Assembly: GCA_945897765.1 (NCBI GenBank)
Contig: CAMDGP010000009.1
Span: 1 to 22,256, forward strand
Source of the DNA: Chitinophaga pinensis
Lineage (GTDB): Bacteria; Bacteroidota; Bacteroidia; Flavobacteriales_D; Crocinitomicaceae
Length of the DNA stretch: 22,256 nucleotides
Direction: 5' to 3'
This document shows positions 7,589 to 15,188 of the stretch, in pieces. Position 1 is the stretch's first letter. Each line of letters starts with the position of its first letter. A model generated the notes under the pieces. That model saw nothing but the letters and a program-made list of their open reading frames with translations, was not told where the DNA came from and made no database searches. Both the position numbers and the translations under genes were made by a program.

Positions 7589-8655
7589 TAAATTGTCCGA
7601 TTAGCATACATTTTTTGGTAATACTCTTTGTAGTCACCACTTGTTATTCTATTAATCCATTCAGAATTATTCAAGTACCAATCAACGGTTTTTTCTAGAC
7701 CTACTTCAAAAGTAATAGAAGGTGTCCAACCTAATTCTTCTTCTAATTTAGACGCGTCAATAGCATATCGTTTATCGTGACCCGCTCTATCTACAACATA
7801 CGTGATTAGTTTTTCAGAATCACCTACTTCACGACCTAATTTTTTGTCCATTAAGCGACAAAGGAAATGAACTAGTTCGATATTTGTCCATTCATTTAAA
7901 CCGCCTACATTATAGGATTCACCAATTCTACCTTCGTGAAAAATTTTGTCGATGGCGCTAGCATGATCTTCTACCCACAGCCAATCTCGTATATTATCTC
8001 CTTTGCCATAAACAGGAAGTGGTTTGCTGTTTTTGATATTGTCAATCATTAATGGAATCAATTTTTCTGGAAAATGATGACTTCCGTAATTATTGGAGCA
8101 ATTCGACATTTTGATTGGCAAACCATACGTATGGTAAAACGCCATAACAAAATGATCAGATGATGCTTTTGAGGCAGAATAAGGACTTCTTGGATCGTAA
8201 GATGTTTCTTCTGTAAACAATCCTTCATCTCCTAAACTTCCATAAACTTCATCCGTTGAAACGTGGTGGAATACATGCCCTTCCTCTTTGCCCCAAGCGT
8301 CTTTTGCAACTTGAAGTAGGTTTACTGTACCAACAACATTCGTCATTACAAATTCCATTGGTCCTTCAATTGAACGATCCACGTGAGATTCGGCAGCTAA
8401 ATGGATAACATCTGTTATTTCATGTTTTTCAAAAACATTTTTCAAAGCTGAAACATCAACAATATCTACTTTTTCAAACGTGTAATTGGGAAGATTTTCA
8501 ACGTCTTCTAAATTCGTTAGATTTCCTGCATAAGTTAGCTTATCCAAATTTACGATAAGATACTGAGGATACTTTTTTAATAATCTTCTTACTAAATGAG
8601 AACCAATGAACCCTGCTCCACCGGTAACTAGTATTTTTTTTGCAAATTGTCCCAT
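7588..8655 (-). CDS. rfbB: dTDP-glucose 4,6-dehydratase
   Basis: An extended short-chain dehydrogenase of 355 residues that converts dTDP-glucose to dTDP-4-keto-6-deoxyglucose, the entry to dTDP-rhamnose and related deoxysugars. The NAD-binding GGAGFIG is at 12-18, followed by NLDKLTYAGNLTNLED, a signature of RfbB. The catalytic TDE is at 134-136 (Asp135 and Glu136), with YSASK at 159-163 (Tyr159, Lys163). NCSNNYGSHHFPEKLIPLMI is also typical of the family. ATG is at 8655, one base beyond the stop of the wbpA-like gene, so the genes are in one transcript. The partner genes rfbA, rfbC and rfbD are not in the window; they may lie elsewhere, or the keto-sugar may feed another pathway. Confidence 0.96.
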   Translation of the reverse strand: MGQFAKKILVTGGAGFIGSHLVRRLLKKYPQYLIVNLDKLTYAGNLTNLEDVENLPNYTFEKVDIVDVSALKNVFEKHEITDVIHLAAESHVDRSIEGPMEFVMTNVVGTVNLLQVAKDAWGKEEGHVFHHVSTDEVYGSLGDEGLFTEETSYDPRSPYSASKASSDHFVMAFYHTYGLPIKMSNCSNNYGSHHFPEKLIPLMIDNIKNSKPLPVYGKGDNIRDWLWVEDHASAIDKIFHEGRIGESYNVGGLNEWTNIELVHFLCRLMDKKLGREVGDSEKLITYVVDRAGHDKRYAIDASKLEEELGWTPSITFEVGLEKTVDWYLNNSEWINRITSGDYKEYYQKMYANRTI

Positions 8656-8656
8656 A

Positions 8657-9961
8657 TTACAAGCTCCAATATTCTAAATCTGAAATCTGACCTTTATAGA
8701 TTCCTTTAACATCAACAAAAACCCCAGTGCCATCTTTCAATAAACCTTTGAAATAAGATTCATTCAATCCCAAATATTCTTTATGATTTACTGCAACAAT
8801 AATCGCATCATAGTCTTTTGAAGTTTCTTTCACTAAACCAATGCCGTATTCATGTTCCATTTCGTGAGTATCAGCATGTGGATCAATCATGTCAACGTGA
8901 ACATCAAATGATTTCAATTCATTTACAATGTCGATTACTTTTGAATTTCGAATATCGCTAACATCTTCTTTGAAGGTAGCACCCATAATCAAGAACTTAG
9001 AAGATTGAATGTGTTTTCCTTGTTTGATTACTTTTTTCACTGTTTGATCAGCAATGTAAGCACCCATTGAGTCGTTTACATTTCTTCCTGCCATAATAAC
9101 TTGTGCATGGTAACCTGCTTGTAATGCTTTGTGCGTTAAATAGTAAGGGTCAACACCAATACAGTGACCACCAACTAATCCAGGTGAGAATTTTAAGAAA
9201 TTCCATTTTGTTCCAGCGGCTTCTAATACATCAAAAGTGTTAATTTTTAATTTATTGAAGATGATAGACAACTCATTAATTAATGCAATGTTTAAGTCTC
9301 GTTGTGTGTTTTCAATGATTTTTGCAGCTTCCGCTACTTTGATTGTTGGCGCACGATGGACACCAGCAGTAACTACTAATTCATAGGTTTTTGCAATTTG
9401 TTCCAATGATTCATCACAACAACCTGAAGCTACTTTAATGACATTTTGTAATGTATGTTCTTTATCTCCGGGATTGATTCTTTCTGGTGAATAACCAACT
9501 TTGAAATCGTCTTTAAATTTCAAACCTGAAAGTTGTTCTAAAATTGGAATGCAATCTTCTTCGGTGCAACCAGGGTAAACAGTAGATTCATAAACTACGT
9601 AGTCTCCAACTTTAAGAACTTGACCAACTGTTTTACTTGCACCTAAAAGCGGTTTAAGGTCTGGCAAGTTTGCGTCATCAATCGGTGTAGGGACAGCAAC
9701 GATAAAGAATTGAACGTCTTTCAAGTCATTGATGTCAGCAGTAAAATGAATATCACAACCATCAAAAGCAGTTGCTTCTAATTCATTACTTGGGTCAATG
9801 TTCTTTTTCATCAAATCAACACGCGCTTGGTTGATGTCGAAGCCCACAACTTTTATTTTTCTTGCAAATTCAAGAGCTATAGGTAATCCTACATATCCTA
9901 AACCAATTACAGCCAATTTAGCTTCGTGATTGACAAGTCTGTCGTAAATTAATGTACTCAT
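8657..9961 (-). CDS. wbpA: UDP-N-acetylglucosamine 6-dehydrogenase (WbpA/TviB-like)
   Basis: A 434-residue NAD-dependent nucleotide-sugar dehydrogenase that oxidises C6 of the sugar to a carboxylate in two steps. The Rossmann motif GLGYVG is at 20-25, YSPERINPGD around 157-166, Lys214 in AEAAKIIEN, and the catalytic cysteine in GGHCIGVDPYY (Cys267). The last motif, with H and I around the Cys and DPYYL after it, separates the UDP-HexNAc dehydrogenases (WbpA, TviB, WbpO) from UDP-glucose dehydrogenase (GGSCFPKD, seen in the neighbouring ugd). The gene is directly followed upstream by wbpB-, wbpD- and wbpE-like genes, which points to UDP-GlcNAc as substrate and UDP-GlcNAcA as product. UDP-GalNAc oxidation is the main alternative. 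Symbol given by pathway position. Confidence 0.9.
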   Translation of the reverse strand: MSTLIYDRLVNHEAKLAVIGLGYVGLPIALEFARKIKVVGFDINQARVDLMKKNIDPSNELEATAFDGCDIHFTADINDLKDVQFFIVAVPTPIDDANLPDLKPLLGASKTVGQVLKVGDYVVYESTVYPGCTEEDCIPILEQLSGLKFKDDFKVGYSPERINPGDKEHTLQNVIKVASGCCDESLEQIAKTYELVVTAGVHRAPTIKVAEAAKIIENTQRDLNIALINELSIIFNKLKINTFDVLEAAGTKWNFLKFSPGLVGGHCIGVDPYYLTHKALQAGYHAQVIMAGRNVNDSMGAYIADQTVKKVIKQGKHIQSSKFLIMGATFKEDVSDIRNSKVIDIVNELKSFDVHVDMIDPHADTHEMEHEYGIGLVKETSKDYDAIIVAVNHKEYLGLNESYFKGLLKDGTGVFVDVKGIYKGQISDLEYWSL

Positions 9962-9966
9962 TTCTT

Positions 9967-11007
9967 TTATTTAGTGTAGATTAGTTGTTCATTCCTTGCT
10001 TTATAAATTCGTTCGATAATATCTACTACCTTAAGGCCTTCAAGCGCATTGGTCGTTGGCGAAGTTCTTCCTTTTAAAGTATCTATAACATTCGAAATTA
10101 CATAATTATGATTTGCGGCAGAACCTTTATATGGTCCATAATCGTTAGCAGGATTTGATTCCTTTAAAATAGGCATTTCGTATCCAGCAATATTACAAAC
10201 CTCCACTTCATTCATATATTGGCCTCCAATTTTTACACTACCGTTTTTACCTATTATAGTCATTGAAGATTCTAAGTTTTGATTAGCCACAGATGTTGAG
10301 TAATTGATACATCCCATCCCGCCATTAATAAAATCAAAACTTACTAAACCTGAATCTTCAAAATCTGTTGTGTCTTTATGGTTAAAGTCGGCAAATTTAC
10401 CTTGAATATTATCTATATCACCGAATAACCAATACATAATATCAATAAAATGAGAAAATTGTGTAAAAAGCGTTCCTCCGTCTAAATCTTTAGTTCCTTT
10501 CCATCCACCTGGTTTGTAATAGCGTGCATCACGGTTCCAATAACAATTCAATTGAACCATATAAATATCGCCTAAAAGTCCATCTGTTATTATAGACTTA
10601 ATCCATTCTGATGGTGGTGAATATCTATTTTGCATTACACAAAAAACCTGTCTTGAAACTTGAAGCGCCTTAAAAATTAACTTTTCACAGCTTTCTTTTG
10701 TTAGTCCCATTGGTTTTTCACAAACCACATGTTTTTTAGCTTCTAAGGCCATTAACGACTGTTCCGCATGCAAACCGTTTGGAGTACAAACGTTTAACAC
10801 ATCGAATTCTAACCCACTGTTTAGTAAATCTTGAATTGATTGAAAAAATGGCACATTAAAATCAGTTGCATTGCATTCTTCCATAGTACGAACATCCACC
10901 ATAGCAACTAATTCTCCTTCAGCATCGCGACGAATCATTTCTGCATGTCGTTTTCCAATATGGCCCGCACCTACAACTGCGAAACGAACTTTTTGATTGT
11001 TTGACAT
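9967..11007 (-). CDS. wbpB: UDP-GlcNAcA 3-dehydrogenase (WbpB/WlbA-like, Gfo/Idh/MocA family)
   Basis: A 346-residue oxidoreductase with an N-terminal Rossmann fold (GAGHIGKRH at 13-21) and the family motif EKP at 97-99 within HVVCEKPMGL. The C-terminal half is the substrate-binding alpha/beta domain, containing YKPGGWKGTKDLDGGTLF, which is characteristic of the WbpB/WlbA branch. The enzyme oxidises C3 of UDP-N-acetylglucosaminuronic acid to a ketone. In Pseudomonas aeruginosa it works as a pair with the aminotransferase WbpE. The start at 11007 overlaps the stop of the wbpD-like gene by one base (TAATG). Other Gfo/Idh/MocA functions are possible in principle, but wbpA-, wbpD- and wbpE-like genes in the same run make this assignment strong. 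Confidence 0.9.
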   Translation of the reverse strand: MSNNQKVRFAVVGAGHIGKRHAEMIRRDAEGELVAMVDVRTMEECNATDFNVPFFQSIQDLLNSGLEFDVLNVCTPNGLHAEQSLMALEAKKHVVCEKPMGLTKESCEKLIFKALQVSRQVFCVMQNRYSPPSEWIKSIITDGLLGDIYMVQLNCYWNRDARYYKPGGWKGTKDLDGGTLFTQFSHFIDIMYWLFGDIDNIQGKFADFNHKDTTDFEDSGLVSFDFINGGMGCINYSTSVANQNLESSMTIIGKNGSVKIGGQYMNEVEVCNIAGYEMPILKESNPANDYGPYKGSAANHNYVISNVIDTLKGRTSPTTNALEGLKVVDIIERIYKARNEQLIYTK

Positions 11008-11579
11008 TATTTTATTTTTGTAACGTTATTATTTTCTAATGTATATTCTTGATTGCTCTCTGGGCATGTTGCAAGTCCATTTTCATTAAATTCTAAACGA
11101 TGACCATATTCACTCATCCAACCAATTTGTCTTGCAGGATTTCCGACCACTAAAGCATAGGGAGGAATGTGTTTTGTCACAACTGAACCTGCACCAACAA
11201 AAGCATACTCGCCAATATCATGACCACAAACTATGGTTGCATTTGCTCCGATACTTGCTCCTTTTTTCACTGTGGTTTTTGAATATTGTCCTCGTCTATT
11301 TACCCCGCTTCTTGGATTATTAACATTTGTAAAAACCATTGAAGGACCCAAGAAAACATCGTCTTCACAAATGACACCTGTATATAACGAAACGTTATTT
11401 TGAACTTTAACATTGTTTCCAAGAATTACATCTGGCGAAACAACAACGTTTTGTCCAATATTACAGTTTTCACCAAGAGTACAATTTGACATTACATGTG
11501 AAAAATGCCAAATCTTTGTTCCTTTACCGATTGTGCAGCCCTCATCAACGATTGCCGTTTCATGTGCGTAGTAGTCCAT
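11007..11579 (-). CDS. wbpD: UDP-2-acetamido-3-amino-glucuronate N-acetyltransferase (WbpD/WlbB-like)
   Basis: A 190-residue left-handed beta-helix acetyltransferase. Hexapeptide repeats run from about residue 8 to 135 (CTIGKG, CTLGEN, CNIGQN, VILGNN, ASIGAN, DIGEYAFVGAG). The loop MVFTNVNNPRSGVNR (81-95) corresponds to the active-site loop of WbpD/WlbB. It transfers acetyl from acetyl-CoA to the 3-amino group of UDP-GlcNAc3NA, giving UDP-2,3-diacetamido-glucuronic acid. Residues from about 170 form a short tail (CPESNQEYTL) that looks like the remnant of a metal-binding end seen in some relatives; only one of the usual cysteines remains, so this is a tentative remark. The gene lies two bases after the decarboxylase gene and overlaps the wbpB-like gene. 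The order fits the pathway. Confidence 0.9.
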   Translation of the reverse strand: MDYYAHETAIVDEGCTIGKGTKIWHFSHVMSNCTLGENCNIGQNVVVSPDVILGNNVKVQNNVSLYTGVICEDDVFLGPSMVFTNVNNPRSGVNRRGQYSKTTVKKGASIGANATIVCGHDIGEYAFVGAGSVVTKHIPPYALVVGNPARQIGWMSEYGHRLEFNENGLATCPESNQEYTLENNNVTKIK

Positions 11580-11581
11580 TG

Positions 11582-12568
11582 TTATTTGATGATAAATTTA
11601 TCAAAATTATTGTGTTCAGTTGCAATTAACTCAGCTGTTGACAATTTCTTAAAATAGGCGTAAGTTCTTTTTAATCCTTCCTCTCTATTTATTTTTGGTT
11701 CCCAATTCAAAATTTCTCTTGCTTTCGTGATTTCTGGCCTTCTTTGTTTTGGGTCGTCAATTGGTAAATCTTTATAAATCACCTTTTGACTAGTACCAGT
11801 AAGTTTAATTATTTCCTCTGCGAATTGAGAAATAGTAATTTCATCTGGATTTCCAATATTCATTGGTAAAGCGTAATCGCTATTTAACAAACGTACAATT
11901 CCTTCTACTAAATCATCAACATAACAGAAAGATCTAGTTTGAGAACCATCGCCAAAAATAGTTAAGTCTTCACCACGAAGCGCTTGACCAATAAATGCTG
12001 GTAAAACTCGTCCGTCATTCAGTCGCATTCTTGGCCCATAAGTATTGAAGATTCTAACAATTCGTGTTTCCAAACCATGAAAAGTATGATACGCCATAGT
12101 TATTGCTTCTTGGAAGCGTTTTGCTTCATCATAAACTCCTCGAGGACCAACAGGATTAACATTCCCCCAATATTCTTCTGGTTGTGGATGTACACTTGGG
12201 TCGCCATAAACTTCTGATGTTGATGCAATTAACAACCTTGCTCCTTTTGCTTTAGCTAAACCTAAACAATTATGAATTCCTAAAGACCCAACTTTTAAAG
12301 TTTGGATAGGGATTTTTAAATAGTCTATAGGGCTTGCAGGTGAAGCGAAATGAAGTATGTAATCTAATTTTCCAGGAATATGTATAAACTTAGAAACGTC
12401 ATGATGGTAAAACTCAAACTGTTCTAATTTAAATAAATGTTCAATATTGTTTAATCTTCCTGTAATCAGGTTATCCATTCCGATAACATGAAAGCCATCT
12501 TTTATGAATCTATCGCAGAGATGTGAGCCTAAAAATCCAGCAGCACCTGTTATTAATATTTTTTTCAT
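11582..12568 (-). CDS. uxs: UDP-glucuronate decarboxylase (UDP-xylose synthase)
   Basis: A 328-residue extended short-chain dehydrogenase that turns UDP-glucuronate into UDP-xylose through a bound 4-keto intermediate, with NAD kept in the enzyme. GxxGxxG is at 8-14 (GAAGFLG). HFASPASP (73-80), TSE (117-119) with YGDP after it, and GPRGVYDEAKR (141-151; Tyr146, Lys150) are hallmarks of the UXS group and distinguish it from RfbB or GalE. It has no N-terminal membrane anchor, as expected for a bacterial enzyme. It follows ugd by one base, so product and substrate enzymes are adjacent in the operon. UDP-xylose implies xylose, or a sugar derived from it, in a surface glycan or glycoprotein. Confidence 0.94.
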   Translation of the reverse strand: MKKILITGAAGFLGSHLCDRFIKDGFHVIGMDNLITGRLNNIEHLFKLEQFEFYHHDVSKFIHIPGKLDYILHFASPASPIDYLKIPIQTLKVGSLGIHNCLGLAKAKGARLLIASTSEVYGDPSVHPQPEEYWGNVNPVGPRGVYDEAKRFQEAITMAYHTFHGLETRIVRIFNTYGPRMRLNDGRVLPAFIGQALRGEDLTIFGDGSQTRSFCYVDDLVEGIVRLLNSDYALPMNIGNPDEITISQFAEEIIKLTGTSQKVIYKDLPIDDPKQRRPEITKAREILNWEPKINREEGLKRTYAYFKKLSTAELIATEHNNFDKFIIK

Positions 12569-12569
12569 A

Positions 12570-13886
12570 TTACTTTAAAATTTGTTTTCTACCAATACTA
12601 GTGTAATAAAACCCCCTCTCATTCATCTCCTCTAAATCAAACAAATTTCTTCCGTCAAAAATAACAGCATCGTTTAAAAGTGCTTTTATCTTATCAAAAT
12701 CAGGATTTCTAAAAATTCCCCATTCTGTACAAATTAGCAAAGCGTCAGCTCCTTCCAATGTTTCATATTCGTTTTGAGAAAAACTTATTTTATCACCTAG
12801 CAAGTTTTTAACATTTTCCATTGCTTCAGGATCAAAAGCAACAATTTTAGCACCCTCTTTTAATAGCATATCTATTAGATAAAGCGATGGTGCCTCACGA
12901 ATATCATCAGTATCGGGTTTAAAAGCTAATCCCCAAATTGCAATAGTTTTTCCCTTTAAATCTCCTCTAAAATAGTTTTTTATTTTTGGAAAAAGGATTG
13001 TTTTTTGGTCTTCGTTAACTTTAATAACTGAATTTAAAATTTCAAATTCAAAATTGTGCTCTTTTCCTGATTTAACCAAAGCTTGAACGTCCTTTGGAAA
13101 ACAAGAGCCACCATAACCAATACCAGGAAAAAGGAAACGTTTACCGATTCGATCGTCAGAACCAATTCCAATACGAACTTTATCAACATCAGCACCAACT
13201 AACTCACAGAAATTAGCAATTTCGTTCATGAAAGTTATTTTGGTTGCTAAAAAAGAATTAGCAGCATATTTTGTTAATTCTGCTGATTTTTCATCCATAA
13301 AATAGATTGGATTTCCTTGTCGAACGAATGGTCTGTATAAACTTTCTAATATTTTTTTTGCTCTCTCATCACTAGTGCCAATAACAATTCGGTCAGGTTT
13401 CATGAAATCACTAACAGCGTAACCTTCTCTCAAAAACTCTGGATTTGAAACAACGGCAAACTCTACTTGAGAATTAGCCGCTATTTCTTTATAAACCTTT
13501 TCTGATGTTCCAACAGGAACAGTACTCTTATCAACAATAACTTTATAGTTTTTGATTATTTTTCCCAGTTGATTTGCCACACCCAAGATGTAGGATAAAT
13601 CTGCAGAACCATCTTCGCCTGGAGGAGTTGGTAAAGCAAGAAAAATTATTTCTGCATCTTCTACTGCTTCTTCAAGCGATGTAGTAAACACTAGCCTATT
13701 TGCTTTGATATTACGTTCAAATAAAGTGTCAAGGTCTGGTTCATAAATTGGAATCAGACCATTTTTCATTTTTTCAACTTTATTTATATCAATGTCAACA
13801 CATGTTACCATATTTCCTGTTTCCGCAAAACAAGTTCCAGTAACAAGACCGACATACCCTGTGCCAATGACTGCGATTTTCTTCAT
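12570..13886 (-). CDS. ugd: UDP-glucose 6-dehydrogenase
   Basis: A 438-residue NAD-dependent enzyme that oxidises UDP-glucose to UDP-glucuronate. The Rossmann motif is GTGYVG (8-13). Later motifs are NPEFLREG (148-155), Lys206 in AELTKYAAN, and GYGGSCFPKD with catalytic Cys262. The last is the UDP-glucose-type signature, in contrast to the GGHCIGVDPYY of the wbpA-like protein in the same operon. The third domain has WGLAFKPDTDDIREAPS, the usual UDP-binding region. The gene is followed one base later by the UDP-glucuronate decarboxylase, the next enzyme in the route. It lies 26 bases after the aminotransferase gene with no promoter-like element between them. Confidence 0.96.
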   Translation of the reverse strand: MKKIAVIGTGYVGLVTGTCFAETGNMVTCVDIDINKVEKMKNGLIPIYEPDLDTLFERNIKANRLVFTTSLEEAVEDAEIIFLALPTPPGEDGSADLSYILGVANQLGKIIKNYKVIVDKSTVPVGTSEKVYKEIAANSQVEFAVVSNPEFLREGYAVSDFMKPDRIVIGTSDERAKKILESLYRPFVRQGNPIYFMDEKSAELTKYAANSFLATKITFMNEIANFCELVGADVDKVRIGIGSDDRIGKRFLFPGIGYGGSCFPKDVQALVKSGKEHNFEFEILNSVIKVNEDQKTILFPKIKNYFRGDLKGKTIAIWGLAFKPDTDDIREAPSLYLIDMLLKEGAKIVAFDPEAMENVKNLLGDKISFSQNEYETLEGADALLICTEWGIFRNPDFDKIKALLNDAVIFDGRNLFDLEEMNERGFYYTSIGRKQILK

Positions 13887-13912
13887 GTGTAGTTAAGGTT
13901 TTATGATTGATT

Positions 13913-15043
13913 TTAATTATTTAAAAATTCAGCAACGCAATTTGTAATATATTCCAATTGTTCTTCTTGCATTTCAGTGTGAATAGGTAATGAGATCACT
14001 CTTTCTGTTAACCAATCAGTTGCAGGTAATTGTGTATCAGCACTTCCAAAGCTTGCGAACATTTTTTGACGATGGGCTGGAATTGGATAATAAATCATCG
14101 AAGGAACTTCTTTCGTTGCTAAATATTCATTCAATCCATCTCTGTTGTGACCTTCGAAAACTAAAGTATATTGGTGAAAAACATGTTTTGAATCATCAGC
14201 TCTAAAAGGGATTTTAACACCTTTCATTGTTCCAAAAAACGCATCGTAATAATCAGCAACTGCTCTTCTTGCATCAATATAATTGTCTAATTGACGCAAC
14301 TTTATTCTTAAAACTGCTGCTTGAATTGTATCTAAACGCGAATTGCAACCAACTACATCGTGATGGTATTTCACACTTTGCCCGTGGTTTGCAATCATTT
14401 TTATTTTTTGAGCAAGTTCTGAATCGTTTGTAAAAATCGCTCCACCATCACCATAACAACCCAGGTTTTTCGATGGGAAGAATGAAGTGCACCCAATATG
14501 TCCAATTGTCCCTGTTTTTACTACTGAACCATTTGTTAAATGATAATCAGAACCAATTGCTTGTGCATTGTCTTCAACTACAAATAAATTATGCTTGGCA
14601 GCAATTTCCATTATTGCATTCATATTTGCCGCTTGTCCGTACAAATGTACTGGAACAATTGCCTTTGTGTTTGGTGTTATTGCCTTTTCAATTTCATTAA
14701 CATCGATACAAAACGTTTCTTTGTCTACCTCAACGAAAACAGGTGTTAAACCTAAAAGTGCAATTACTTCTGTGGTTGCAATATAAGTAAATGAAGGAGT
14801 TATAACTTCGTCACCTGGCTTTAATCCCAAAGCCATCATTGCGATTTGCAACGCATCGGTTCCATTTGCACATGGAATTACATGTTTAACGTTTAAATAC
14901 TCTTCTAAATCTTTTTGAAAGCTTGTTACTTCGGGGCCATTTATAAAATGAGCATTTCCAATTACTTCTAAAATTGCTTTATCAATCGATGGTTTAATCT
15001 TCTCATATTGAGCTGATAAATCAACCATTTGAATTTTTTTCAT
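13913..15043 (-). CDS. wbpE: UDP-3-oxo-GlcNAcA aminotransferase (WbpE-like, DegT/DnrJ/EryC1 family)
   Basis: A 376-residue PLP-dependent sugar aminotransferase. FINGPEV (33-39) and HVIPCANGTDALQIA form the N-terminal region, EDNAQAIGS has Asp158 that pairs with the cofactor nitrogen, and FFPSKNLGCYGDGGAIFT carries the PLP lysine, Lys192. NSRLDTIQAAVL follows as in the whole family. It transfers an amino group, usually from glutamate, to C3 of UDP-2-acetamido-3-oxo-glucuronate. The assignment as WbpE rather than another StrS-type aminotransferase rests on the wbpA-, wbpB- and wbpD-like genes in the same operon. This is the first gene after a -7 type promoter element. The start ATG at 15043 gives MKKIQMVDLSAQY; an internal Met6 would also give a typical N-terminus. 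Confidence 0.92.
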   Translation of the reverse strand: MKKIQMVDLSAQYEKIKPSIDKAILEVIGNAHFINGPEVTSFQKDLEEYLNVKHVIPCANGTDALQIAMMALGLKPGDEVITPSFTYIATTEVIALLGLTPVFVEVDKETFCIDVNEIEKAITPNTKAIVPVHLYGQAANMNAIMEIAAKHNLFVVEDNAQAIGSDYHLTNGSVVKTGTIGHIGCTSFFPSKNLGCYGDGGAIFTNDSELAQKIKMIANHGQSVKYHHDVVGCNSRLDTIQAAVLRIKLRQLDNYIDARRAVADYYDAFFGTMKGVKIPFRADDSKHVFHQYTLVFEGHNRDGLNEYLATKEVPSMIYYPIPAHRQKMFASFGSADTQLPATDWLTERVISLPIHTEMQEEQLEYITNCVAEFLNN

Positions 15044-15061
15044 TTAACTTTTTTAAGAGCG

Positions 15062-15069
15062 CAAATTTA
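15062..15069 (-). promoter_or_regulatory. Candidate -7 element of the nucleotide-sugar operon promoter
   Basis: On the minus strand the sequence is TAAATTTG, an exact TAnnTTTG match, ending 18 bases before the ATG at 15043. About 19 bases upstream is a T-rich stretch that could serve as a weak -33 region. With 1-26 base gaps or overlaps down to 6848, this promoter could drive all nine genes of the run. Confidence 0.5.
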
Positions 15070-15084
15070 CACAAAATCGAAACA

Positions 15085-15109
15085 TGTTAAAATAAATTTT
15101 ATATTAACA
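15085..15109. repeat. 25-bp imperfect palindrome in the divergent intergenic region
   Basis: The arms TGTTAAAATA (85-94 of 15 kb) and TATATTAACA (15100-15109) are reverse complements at nine of ten places around a 5-base centre. It lies about 16 bases upstream of the -7 element at 15062-15069, covering the -33 zone of the minus-strand promoter and lying roughly 70 bases before the plus-strand -7 element. It may be an operator. Because the area is very A+T-rich, chance symmetry is a real alternative. Confidence 0.35.
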
Positions 15110-15176
15110 ATACAATGCTAAAAAATCAGTTTTTAATAACTTGTATAAACCCAACAACATATCTTTTACAATTCAT

Positions 15177-15184
15177 TAATTTTG
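15177..15184 (+). promoter_or_regulatory. Exact -7 element directly before the barrel-waaA unit
   Basis: TAATTTTG matches TAnnTTTG exactly and ends only 4 bases before the ATG at 15189. If transcription starts 5-7 bases after it, as in Bacteroidota promoters, the messenger would begin at or inside the start codon. No TTG is present at the usual -33 distance; the nearest is at 15141-15143. It may be a leaderless promoter or a chance match. Confidence 0.3.
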
Positions 15185-15188
15185 AAAA

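Noticed and set aside
8657..9961. A second copy of ugd
   Set aside because: The catalytic segment GGHCIGVDPYY is the UDP-HexNAc type, unlike GGSCFPKD in the true ugd at 12570-13886.
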